12,173 nt of DNA, taken from JAMLGJ01 sp047972145. GTDB lineage: Bacteria; Actinomycetota; Acidimicrobiia; Acidimicrobiales; Microtrichaceae. Made by a program: the position numbers and the translations under genes. Shown here in pieces: positions 1-5,856 of this stretch (the stretch's first letter is position 1; the number at the start of each line of letters is the position of its first letter). Under the pieces are notes generated by a model that was given only the letters and a program-made list of their open reading frames with translations, did no database searches and had not been told where the DNA came from. The stretch is taken from positions 1 through 12,173 of the forward strand of contig JBKEAI010000281.1 in NCBI GenBank assembly GCA_047972145.1. The letters run 5' to 3'.

Positions 1-2
1 TC

Positions 3-458
3 GCCCGTCGGGCGAAGGTCTCCAAGGCGTCGATCTACAAGCGGTGGCGGTCCCGGGCGGAGCTGTTGCACGACGTGAGCCGCACCGGGATGGCGGTGCC
101 GATCGAGGATCCCGACACCGGGTCGGTCCAAGGTGACGTGGAAGCGATCCTCGGATCGTTGTCGCAGCGCCTACGCGATCCGAGGTTCTCGGCGGTGGTC
201 ATCGCCGTGGTCGACGAGGCCGGCCGCGACGAATCGATCGCCGATCTCGGGACGGCGCTGTCCAAGCGCGGTCGTGACCTGCTCATCGCAGCGTTGTCCA
301 AGGGTGTCGACCGGGGCGAGCTTCCGGCCTCCACCGACGTGGAGCAGACCGCCCTGCTTCTCACCTCTCCGCTGTTCTATGCCCGTTACCACCAGCGCGC
401 CCCGCTGGATGACGAAGCGGTCGCCGCGCTGGTGCAGCGGGTCCTCGCGCTCGCCTGA
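3..458 (+). CDS. TetR-family transcriptional regulator, 5'-truncated by window edge
   Basis: The open frame enters from the left edge and ends at TGA 456-458, leaving 151 residues. The first visible residues contain VSKASIYKRW, the recognition-helix end of a TetR-type helix-turn-helix: the S-x-x-S-I-Y-x-R-W pattern is characteristic, followed by a hydrophobic 'S-R-A-E-L-L' turn. The remainder is helical and resembles the AefR-like TetR C-terminal ligand domain, with a conserved-looking stretch around 'SKRGRDLLIAALSKGVDRGELP' and a C-terminal 'TSPLFYARYHQRAPLDDE'. TetR proteins are cytoplasmic dimeric repressors released by small ligands. The target genes and ligand cannot be told from here; the natural partner may lie to the left of the window. 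The convergent neighbour on the right is not an obvious target. The ATG at 66 is internal, because the HTH is encoded upstream of it, so it should not be taken as the start. Confidence 0.88.
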   Translation, partial: ARRAKVSKASIYKRWRSRAELLHDVSRTGMAVPIEDPDTGSVQGDVEAILGSLSQRLRDPRFSAVVIAVVDEAGRDESIADLGTALSKRGRDLLIAALSKGVDRGELPASTDVEQTALLLTSPLFYARYHQRAPLDDEAVAALVQRVLALA

Positions 459-480
459 ACCTCGGCCCTTCCCCCAACAC

Positions 481-537
481 CCCCGTTCTGTGGTGCCTCG
501 TTAGCTCCACAGGCTCGTCTCGCACCACAGAACGGGG
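481..537. terminator. Long perfect hairpin between convergent genes, probable bidirectional terminator
   Basis: CCCCGTTCTGTGGTGC (481-496) is repeated as its exact reverse complement at 522-537, giving a 16-bp perfect stem around a 25-nt loop. It sits 22 bp after the TetR stop and 32 bp beyond the stop of the opposing lipoprotein gene, which is where a shared terminator is expected. There is no T-run on either side, so this is not a textbook intrinsic terminator; in high-GC actinomycetes such U-less hairpins are often proposed. The loop carries another CCACAG (507-512) that could compete with 525-530 for pairing with CTGTGG (488-493). It may also be a dispersed palindromic repeat. Confidence 0.6.
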
Positions 538-569
538 TGGGGATGGCGGTGTGGTGTCAGAACAGGTGC

Positions 570-3140
570 TCAGAAGGGGAACAGGGTGAGGCTGGTGGGG
601 TTGTCCGCGTCTGAGCGGGCGAGGCCGGTCCGGCTGAGGGTCCACAGGTCACGATCGACGACCACCGAGCGCAGGATCGGCGCCTCGGACAGGTTGCCTC
701 CTCCGGCATGGTCCAGGAAGGAGAGCTCGCGCAGCGATGTTCCATCGACCGACAGCACCAGTGCGCCGGATTGTGGCGCACCTTCACACACGCCGCTCGC
801 GTCGCACGTCAGGGTCGGTGTGCGTTCCAGGGGGACGATCGCGTTCGAGGCGACCGGGTCCCAGGTGAACGCGAGCGGGTCCTGACCGACAGGTGACCAG
901 GCTTGCGGGATCACCACCTTGTCGACCTCGGTGGGGTTCGTCGGGTCCGACACGTCGAACAGCGACGCCTTGAACCCGGTGTCCAGGCCATCCTGTGTGG
1001 CCTCACGACCGATCCCCAGCAGCAGACCGTCACCGACGGGGTGCATGTACTCGGAGAACCCGGTGATCTTGAGCTCACCGAGGGCCGTCGGCTCGGTGGG
1101 GTCCGACAGGTCGATCGCATACAGCGGATCGGTCTGGCGGAACGTGACCACATAGGCCATGTCGCCGAGGAAGCGCACCGACTGCACGGTCTCGCCGATG
1201 CCCAGGTCCTCGACGGAGCCGATCTCGGCCAACGTGCCGTCACTATCGGGGCGCAGCACGGTGAGTCGTCCCTCCGTGTTGAACGGCATCGGAGCGATAT
1301 CGACCGTCAGGTCCTCTTCGAAGATGATGTCGTCATCGACCGTAGGGCCCTCGGTGCTGCCGGAGTCCTGGTCCTCGATCGTGGTCACTATCCGAAGATC
1401 CCCGTCGAGCTCGGACAGCGAGTACTGGTTCAACGGAGTGCCGGGCACAGCGCCCGAGCCTGTGTAGGCGGCCGCCGCGCCGTCGGCGGGGAGCGCGAAG
1501 CGGTGGATCAGGGTCTGGGGTCCGGCATCGGTCCACCCCGTCGACGTTACGTACACCGATTCGGTCGATGCGTAGACGATGTCTGCGAGTCCTGCGACTG
1601 TGGTCGGGGCGAGATCGCCGAGTGTGTCGCCGACGGTCAACACGCTCACGTTCGAGGGCCCCGTTCCCAAGTCGGAGGTGGCCAGGCCAACTCCGTCGAT
1701 GCCGACTGCTCCTGAGTCGAGTGCTGCCTCGATCGTCTCCACCGGAACCGCGGGAAGTGCGGCGACATCACCGCACCCACCGAGGCTGACCACCTCCCCG
1801 GAGTCGTCGGTTGCCCGGGGGAGTACATCGGCGGAGTCGATGTCCTCGATCATGTCGCGTGCCTCGTCGGGGGACTCCGCGCGGTACATGAGTGCGTTCA
1901 TCGGCTGCGACGAACGCACCACGATCCTGGCGGTGCCGTCGATCATCCGCGACGCGACGAGCTCTCCTTCCACGGCGCGCTGTTCGACCACCGCTGGCTG
2001 CGTTCCGGAGCCGAGTTCACCGAGGTCGATTCGCAGGATCCGCACACCGATGTCGAAAGGCATCGGCTCCGGCTGAACTGGTTCGGGCTGAATGGGATCG
2101 ATCTGTGTAGTGGTGGTTGTCGGTGCGGTTACCGAAGTGGTGGTCGGTGGCACGGTCGTTGTCGGTTGTGTCGAGGCCGGCACGGTGGTGTCGGGAACTG
2201 TCGTGGGGACCGGCTCAGGGGGCAGCGTCGTGGTAGTCGAAGGATCCACGGTTCCCGGAACGGGGGACTCCATGGTCTGTGGATCCTCGAGTGGGCCTGA
2301 GCCGATCTCACCCGGTTGATCGGGCTGCGGTTCCGGAAGCGTCGGTCGGGCCTCGGGCGAGCGCTCTTCGATCACACCTCCACCCAGTGGATCCAAGACG
2401 TCGGGCATTGGTACTGGCCCCGAGTAACCCCATGACTGCATCAGGACCAGCAACTCGTTGCCACGCAGGAACATCTCGGCGCCCTCCGAACCGATTCGGT
2501 CGCCACCGAAGTCCCGCAGGTCGAGGGTGCCGTCGACGCCCGGCGCGTCGTCGAGCTCGACCACCCGCAGCATGCCGTCGAGCAGAGACACGATCCGGCT
2601 TCCGTCGGTCTTGACGAGGTCAGCCTCATCCACGCCGGATTCCTGATTGTTGGTGCCGGCGACGACCTCGCCGTCGGCCGACTCGTCCGTGTCCCGTTGG
2701 GCACCCTCGAGCGACGAGGCGGGCGCAGTCGCGGGTGTATCGCTGAGTCCCCCGTCGCCCGCGGAGGCATCGGCCTGTGAACCACCTGCCACACCCGAGC
2801 TACGCGCCTCGAAGTCCTCCATCGGCGCCATCTCCGCGACCGCCATGTCGTCGGCACCGAAGCCGCCCGCCGCACCGAACTTCGTCAGCTGCTCGGCGAG
2901 GGTGATCTCTGTATCGAGCTGCGCTTTGGTCTCAGACACGAGCTCGTCGCAGCTCATGTCGGTGCGTAGCCCGATCGAAACCTCACCTGTGCCCGGGAGG
3001 ATCGGAGGGCGTCCCTTGTCCGTGCACGACACGGCGACGAGCGCCATCACGGCCAACAGCATGAGCACCGCATTCGGTGCATGGCATCGTCGAGTGGTCT
3101 GCCTGGTCGTTCGATCCGGGCTCGCAGCGTTGTTCGTCAT
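570..3140 (-). CDS. Secreted beta-propeller-domain lipoprotein (PF09826-like)
   Basis: The protein has 856 residues from the preferred ATG at 3140. A basic N-terminus is followed by a hydrophobic segment (residues 23-38) ending in VAVSC, a lipobox with Cys39, so it is predicted to be exported and lipid-anchored on the outer face of the membrane. The motif GVDEADLVKTDG (169-180) is the hallmark of the predicted secreted beta-propeller family PF09826. The C-terminal part (about 370-856) is beta-rich with propeller-like repeats such as 'DPLYAIDLSDPTEPTALGEL' and 'SLFDVSDPTNPTEVDKVVIP'. A low-complexity Thr/Pro/Val linker (about 301-346) interrupts the region between the hallmark motif and the main propeller. 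Start choice: ATG 3140 has AGGAG at 3148-3152 with 7-nt spacing, whereas the upstream GTG at 3164 lies at the predicted transcription start of the ECF-like promoter. The biochemical role of the family is unknown. Convergent with the TetR gene and separated from the ABM gene by about 217 bp, it is probably monocistronic. Confidence 0.88.
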   Translation of the reverse strand: MTNNAASPDRTTRQTTRRCHAPNAVLMLLAVMALVAVSCTDKGRPPILPGTGEVSIGLRTDMSCDELVSETKAQLDTEITLAEQLTKFGAAGGFGADDMAVAEMAPMEDFEARSSGVAGGSQADASAGDGGLSDTPATAPASSLEGAQRDTDESADGEVVAGTNNQESGVDEADLVKTDGSRIVSLLDGMLRVVELDDAPGVDGTLDLRDFGGDRIGSEGAEMFLRGNELLVLMQSWGYSGPVPMPDVLDPLGGGVIEERSPEARPTLPEPQPDQPGEIGSGPLEDPQTMESPVPGTVDPSTTTTLPPEPVPTTVPDTTVPASTQPTTTVPPTTTSVTAPTTTTTQIDPIQPEPVQPEPMPFDIGVRILRIDLGELGSGTQPAVVEQRAVEGELVASRMIDGTARIVVRSSQPMNALMYRAESPDEARDMIEDIDSADVLPRATDDSGEVVSLGGCGDVAALPAVPVETIEAALDSGAVGIDGVGLATSDLGTGPSNVSVLTVGDTLGDLAPTTVAGLADIVYASTESVYVTSTGWTDAGPQTLIHRFALPADGAAAAYTGSGAVPGTPLNQYSLSELDGDLRIVTTIEDQDSGSTEGPTVDDDIIFEEDLTVDIAPMPFNTEGRLTVLRPDSDGTLAEIGSVEDLGIGETVQSVRFLGDMAYVVTFRQTDPLYAIDLSDPTEPTALGELKITGFSEYMHPVGDGLLLGIGREATQDGLDTGFKASLFDVSDPTNPTEVDKVVIPQAWSPVGQDPLAFTWDPVASNAIVPLERTPTLTCDASGVCEGAPQSGALVLSVDGTSLRELSFLDHAGGGNLSEAPILRSVVVDRDLWTLSRTGLARSDADNPTSLTLFPF

Positions 3141-3147
3141 CTCACCG

Positions 3148-3152
3148 CTCCT
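3148..3152 (-). promoter_or_regulatory. Ribosome binding site fixing the beta-propeller gene start
   Basis: On the minus strand AGGAG stands 7 nt before ATG 3140. No comparable Shine-Dalgarno sequence precedes the in-frame GTG at 3164. This favours the shorter 856-residue protein over an 864-residue one. Confidence 0.7.
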
Positions 3153-3168
3153 GTTCGTCACCACATAT

Positions 3169-3194
3169 GACGGAGAGCGGAACCGTTTGGTTCC
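3169..3194 (-). promoter_or_regulatory. Candidate ECF-sigma promoter (GGAACC-N16-CGTC) for the beta-propeller gene
   Basis: Read on the minus strand, GGAACC (plus 3194-3189) is followed after exactly 16 nt by CGTC (plus 3172-3169). This is the general pattern of group IV (ECF) sigma promoters, with a GGAAC-type -35 and CGT-type -10. Transcription would begin near 3162, giving a leader of about 22 nt that contains the AGGAG site. The -35 is also half of a perfect inverted repeat GGAACCGTTTGGTTCC (3179-3194), so a dimeric repressor site is an alternative reading. Support is by pattern only. Confidence 0.45.
3179..3194. repeat. 16-bp inverted repeat GGAACC-N4-GGTTCC upstream of the beta-propeller gene
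   Basis: Perfect 6-bp arms (3179-3184 and 3189-3194) flank GTTT. A third copy of GGAACC lies at 3215-3220. The geometry, a short dyad about 40 bp before a start codon, suits an operator, but it overlaps the proposed ECF -35 hexamer, so it may simply be promoter sequence. Confidence 0.5.
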
Positions 3195-3346
3195 CGGCCG
3201 GGTGAGAAATCCCTGGAACCAGCATCGAGGGGCGCTCAGGAGCGGATCCGTGCGGGTCGACCCCCGGTGACACTCAGGCTACTCGGTAACGTCGGGATTC
3301 TTGCGGGGACGGGCCCTCCGCCGGGCACGGGTACCGTCGGGGTTTC

Positions 3347-3375
3347 CTACAGCTGGTCAGCGTTGCCAGCTGTAG
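3347..3375 (-). terminator. Hairpin enclosing the ABM stop codon
   Basis: CTACAGCTGG (3347-3356) and CCAGCTGTAG (3366-3375) form a 10-bp perfect stem with a 9-nt loop. On the minus strand the upstream arm encodes the last Tyr-Ser-Trp codons of the ABM protein and the stop codon is inside the loop. It may act as a terminator or 3'-end stabiliser for the ABM transcript. No U-tract follows, so factor-independent termination is uncertain. Confidence 0.5.
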
Positions 3376-3677
3376 GCGCGTTCCACCCTGGCCACCCGCA
3401 CCTCGTAGCGGTCATACCAACGGGCGCGACCCGTCTTCCGGGCTGTTGCGTGGTCGACCTGGTCGCGCCAGGCGGTGATCGAGGCTTCGTCGGCCCAGTA
3501 GGACACCGTGATGCCCGTTCCGTCGTATGCGGACTCCATACCCAGGAAGCCCGGTTGTCGGCCGGCCAGGTCGACCATGGTGCGGGACATCTCGGCATAG
3601 CCGTGGAGGTCGTCGGAGCGTTCGGTGGTGAAGATCACGGCCCAGTAGGGCGGATCGGGGGTCTGGGCGGGTGCCAT
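3357..3677 (-). CDS. Antibiotic biosynthesis monooxygenase (ABM) domain protein
   Basis: The protein is a 106-residue single-domain dimeric alpha+beta barrel. Conserved family features are seen in order: 'YWAVIFTTERSDD' (11-23, first strand), 'YAEMSRTMVDLAGRQPGFLG' (27-46, helix then the Q-P-G-F-L-G turn), 'GITVSYWADEASITAW' (55-70, S-Y-W strand), and 'RWYDRYEVRVARVERAYSW' (86-104). This pattern is typical of the YqjZ-like ABM subgroup found in many bacteria. Relatives include cofactor-free quinone-forming monooxygenases and haem-degrading enzymes, but most members are uncharacterised, so no substrate is assigned. It starts at ATG 3677 with no clear Shine-Dalgarno sequence. It is divergent from the ABC exporter operon across 77 bp, which allows co-regulation, though family members also occur widely as stand-alone genes. 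Confidence 0.9.
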   Translation of the reverse strand: MAPAQTPDPPYWAVIFTTERSDDLHGYAEMSRTMVDLAGRQPGFLGMESAYDGTGITVSYWADEASITAWRDQVDHATARKTGRARWYDRYEVRVARVERAYSWQR

Positions 3678-3707
3678 GTGGCCAGTTCAGCGGCATCCTG
3701 TCCACAC

Positions 3708-3717
3708 CGCAATTGCG
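3708..3717. promoter_or_regulatory. Perfect palindrome CGCAATTGCG in the ABM/exporter divergent region
   Basis: This 10-bp self-complementary sequence lies near the middle of the 77-bp gap between two divergent start codons (ABM at 3677, ABC ATPase at 3755). It is the only AT-containing palindrome in the gap and is placed where one bound regulator could control both genes. It could occur by chance. No regulator gene sits beside it. Confidence 0.3.
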
Positions 3718-3754
3718 TTCATCGGGCGGTGGCCCGGCTGCCAGACTCGTGCCG

Positions 3755-4702
3755 ATGGGTGCCGTGTTGGAGGTTCAGGATGTCGAGTACTCCTACGGTG
3801 ATCACCGCGCGCTCGACGGGGTGAGCTTCGAGGTCCAATCCGGTGAGGTGTGTGGACTGCTCGGGCCCAACGGTGCGGGCAAGACCACGCTCGTGTCGAT
3901 CATCGCCGGTCTGTTGAGCGCGGACTCGGGCCGGGTCTTGGTCGAAGGGGTCGATGTCGCGATCGGCGCTGCGGCACGATCCGACATCGGCCTTGCAGCC
4001 CAGGAGACGGCGGTCTACCCGACGGTGACGGTGTTGGAGAACCTCGAGCTGTTCGCAGGCCTGGCAGGGCTCAAGGGGCACGACCGCACCGCCCGGATCG
4101 CAGACGTGGCTGGCGCGCTGGAGCTGGACGGCCTGATGGACCGCCAGGCGCGCAACCTGTCGGGCGGTGAACGACGACGCCTACACACTGCGATGGCCCT
4201 GGTGGACCGGCCGCGCCTCGCGCTGTTGGACGAACCGACCACCGGCGTCGACGTCGCTACCCGCCAACGACTCCTGGAAGCCGTGCGCGGAATCACCAGG
4301 GAAGACGGCTCCGGTGTGGTGTACTCGACCCACTACCTGCCCGAGATCGAACAACTCGACGCCAGGGTGGTGCTCGTGGACAGGGGGCAGGTCCTGACCG
4401 AAGGCCAGGTTGGTGACCTAGTCGCGGCACATGGAGGAGGCCTGGTGGAGGTCACGCTTTCTGTGGAGCCACCTGTGGTGGCCGACGCAGAGGTGGAACT
4501 GGGACCCGATGGTCATGTGCTGCGGCTCCGGGGCGACCGACCCGGCGCGCAGTTGGCGGCGTGCATGTCACAGCTGGGGGCGACCGCTGAATACGTCACC
4601 AACGTGGAGGTTCTCAATCCGAGCCTGGAGACCGTGTTCATGGAGTTGACAGGTCGACGGTTCGAATCCGACGGCGGTGAGGCGGTGCCCGAGCATGGCT
4701 GA
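3755..4702 (+). CDS. ABC-2 type exporter, ATP-binding protein (DrrA/CcmA-like)
   Basis: This 315-residue cytoplasmic ATPase has every canonical motif: Walker A GPNGAGKTT (37-45), Q-loop Gln83 in 'LAAQETAVYPTVTV', signature LSGGERRR (135-142), Walker B LALLDEP (155-161) and switch His183 in 'YSTHYLPE'. After the nucleotide-binding domain is a C-terminal extension of about 100 residues ending 'NPSLETVFMELTGRRFE', typical of DrrA-like drug or lipid exporters. It powers the permease encoded next, whose start it overlaps. ATG 3755 is preferred because the conserved family sequence begins right after it; the frame is open upstream to 3671, but those 28 extra residues are unlike the family and would run into the ABM gene start. 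No Shine-Dalgarno sequence precedes it. A CAGACT hexamer at 3742-3747 would suit a leaderless mRNA, but that is speculative. The transported substrate is unknown. Confidence 0.93.
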   Translation: MGAVLEVQDVEYSYGDHRALDGVSFEVQSGEVCGLLGPNGAGKTTLVSIIAGLLSADSGRVLVEGVDVAIGAAARSDIGLAAQETAVYPTVTVLENLELFAGLAGLKGHDRTARIADVAGALELDGLMDRQARNLSGGERRRLHTAMALVDRPRLALLDEPTTGVDVATRQRLLEAVRGITREDGSGVVYSTHYLPEIEQLDARVVLVDRGQVLTEGQVGDLVAAHGGGLVEVTLSVEPPVVADAEVELGPDGHVLRLRGDRPGAQLAACMSQLGATAEYVTNVEVLNPSLETVFMELTGRRFESDGGEAVPEHG

Positions 4703-5435
4703 CTCGCTCGGTCGGATCGCGGTGGTCGCACGCCACGACCTGCGGGTGCTTCGCCGCGACCCGGTCTATTTGGTCACCTTCACGTTGATGCCCATCGTCT
4801 ACATGGCCTTCGCCGAGGGTGCCCTGAGTACTGAGCAGGTGGTGCCCGGGGCAGCGGTAGTGTTCAGCGGATTCATGGTCGGCAACCTCGGATTCGCCGT
4901 ATTCAACGAGCACGGCTGGCACACCTGGGACCGACTGCGAGCATCGCGGCTCAACACCGCGGAGTTGTTCGTGGGCAAAGCGATCGTGCCGGTCATATCG
5001 CTCGGTTTGCAGTTGGCGGTCCTGCTCGGTGCCGGTGCGTTGTTGTTCGACCTGCAGGTGGCCGGGCCGTGGCTGGGGGTGATCCTGGTCGCCGCGGCGT
5101 TCGCGGTCATGGAGGTGGCCCTCGGGTTCGCACTGTTGGCCTTGTGCACCTCGGTGTTGCAGCTCAACGCGCTCACGTCGGTGGGTGCGCTGCTCTTCGG
5201 CGGCCTCGGCGGGGCGGTGGCACCGGTCGACTCATTGCCGGACTGGGCCCAGGCAATCGCTCCGTTCACCCCCGCCTACTGGGCGATGCAGGGCTTCACC
5301 GACGTGATAATCGAAGGCGAGGGTGTCTCCGCGGTCGTGACACCGGTGCTCGTACTCGCCGGCTTCGCGGTGGGCTTCACCGTGGTCGCGGTATTGCGAC
5401 TCCGGGTCGACGAAGCCAAGACCTCCTGGGCGTGA
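4695..5435 (+). CDS. ABC-2 type exporter, permease protein
   Basis: This is a 246-residue integral membrane protein with six predicted membrane segments, approximately at 23-41, 50-70, 96-118, 127-151, 158-178 and 211-234, the usual ABC-2 layout. Family landmarks are a cytoplasmic 'E-H-G-x-x-x-T-W-D-R-L-R-A-S' stretch after the second segment (72-84) and the late loop 'P-V-D-S-L-P-D-W...F-T-P-A-Y-W-A' (177-197). ATG 4695 overlaps the ATPase stop by 8 nt, so translation is probably coupled and the two products form one exporter. A GTG at 4677 in the same frame would add only six residues. Together with the ATPase it resembles daunorubicin-type DrrAB or polyketide/antibiotic export pairs, but the substrate cannot be inferred from sequence. 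Its stop is followed almost at once by the tandem-repeat block. Confidence 0.92.
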   Translation: MADSLGRIAVVARHDLRVLRRDPVYLVTFTLMPIVYMAFAEGALSTEQVVPGAAVVFSGFMVGNLGFAVFNEHGWHTWDRLRASRLNTAELFVGKAIVPVISLGLQLAVLLGAGALLFDLQVAGPWLGVILVAAAFAVMEVALGFALLALCTSVLQLNALTSVGALLFGGLGGAVAPVDSLPDWAQAIAPFTPAYWAMQGFTDVIIEGEGVSAVVTPVLVLAGFAVGFTVVAVLRLRVDEAKTSWA

Positions 5436-5447
5436 GAAGCCTTCCGG

Positions 5448-5597
5448 CGGCCGGCGTGTCCCCGGCTGGCGTGTGTCCATCGGCTGGCGTGTGTCCATCG
5501 GCCGACGTGTCCCCGGCTGGCGTGTGTCCATCGGCCGGCGTGTGCCCGGCTGGCGTGTGTCCATCGGCTGGCGTGTGCCCGGCTGGCGTGTGTCCGG
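5448..5597. repeat. Tandem array of nine 15- or 18-bp units
   Basis: Nine head-to-tail units fill exactly 150 bp: 5448-5462 (15), 5463-5480 (18), 5481-5498 (18), 5499-5513 (15), 5514-5531 (18), 5532-5546 (15), 5547-5564 (18), 5565-5579 (15), 5580-5597 (18). The long form is CGGCTGGCGTGTGTCCAT; the short form is CGGCYGGCGTGTGCC or ...GTCCC. A decayed unit follows (5598-5610). Because all lengths are multiples of three and no stop is present, all six frames stay open through the array. The commonest variation, C/T at unit position 5, is synonymous (GCC/GCT, Ala) in the plus frame that reads A-G-V-C-P-S. There are no unique spacers, so this is not CRISPR. It is best read as a minisatellite. Confidence 0.9.
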
Positions 5598-5644
5598 AGG
5601 CCGACATGCCCTCTCTGTGGCCGGAATCGTTCTCCAGCCCCCCA

Positions 5645-5683
5645 GCGTGGGTGACTCAGGTTCGACATCTCAGTCACCCACGC
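5645..5683. terminator. Hairpin at the end of two convergent operons, possible terminator
   Basis: GCGTGGGTGACT (5645-5656) and AGTCACCCACGC (5672-5683) form a 12-bp perfect stem with a 15-nt intervening sequence. It lies downstream of both the exporter permease and leuD, so it could end either transcript. No U-run follows on either strand. Its 5' half contains GTGACTCAGGTTCG (5651-5664), nearly the reverse complement of the core of the array that follows, so it may instead belong to a dispersed repeat family. Confidence 0.5.
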
Positions 5684-5711
5684 GCAATACGACACCGGGC
5701 GACTTACTCCG

Positions 5712-5850
5712 CCAACTTGAGTCACGGGCGCGAACTTGAGTCACGGGCGCGAACTTGAGTCACGGGCGCGAGGGGGGTCGGTGGCGCGAGGGGGGTCGGT
5801 GGCGCGAACTTGAGTCAGAGGCGCGGGATGGGTGCGAGGGGGGTCGGCTG
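5712..5850. repeat. Mosaic repeat array of two alternating unit types (19 and 18 bp)
   Basis: Unit A (about CGAACTTGAGTCACGGGCG) recurs with a 19-bp period: the core AACTTGAGTCA begins at 5714, 5733, 5752 and again at 5807. Unit B, CGCGAGGGGGGTCGGTGG, occurs at 5767-5784 and 5785-5802, with a diverged copy from about 5835 to 5850. The order is A-A-A-B-B-A-(diverged)-B. The array ends 6 bp before the leuD stop codon. Units are joined at a common CGCG, suggesting slippage or recombination at that word. No coding signal is seen. Confidence 0.85.
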
Positions 5851-5856
5851 CGGGCG

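Larger units (their letters stand above)
5436..5856. other. 421-bp gene-free convergent spacer filled with repeats
   Basis: The gap lies between the permease stop and the stop of leuD on the opposite strand. It holds a 15/18-bp tandem array (5448-5597), a 12-bp-stem hairpin (5645-5683), and a mosaic 19/18-bp array (5712-5850). Open frames cross it in several directions, but they are either antisense extensions of flanking genes or low-complexity repeat translations without a ribosome binding site, so I call no gene here. Confidence 0.8.

Noticed and set aside
903..1715. Plus-strand open frame of 270 codons inside the beta-propeller gene
   Set aside because: It is antisense to a gene with lipobox, hallmark motif and RBS. 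Its translation is rich in H/R/G/V without any recognisable domain, as expected from the reverse frame of GC-rich coding DNA.
2647..3270. Plus-strand open frame of 207 codons opposite the lipoprotein N-terminus
   Set aside because: It is low-complexity Ser/Ala/Pro composition, has no ribosome binding site, and overlaps the signal peptide and promoter of a convincing minus-strand gene.
5450..5612. Pentapeptide-repeat protein from the A-G-V-C-P-S frame
   Set aside because: Pentapeptide repeats need A(D/N)Lxx with Leu or Phe at the centre; this is A-G-V-C-P with a mixed 5/6-residue period, and no start or RBS is seen.
5448..5850. CRISPR array
   Set aside because: Units are 15-19 bp and directly adjacent with no unique spacers of constant length, and no cas gene is in the window.
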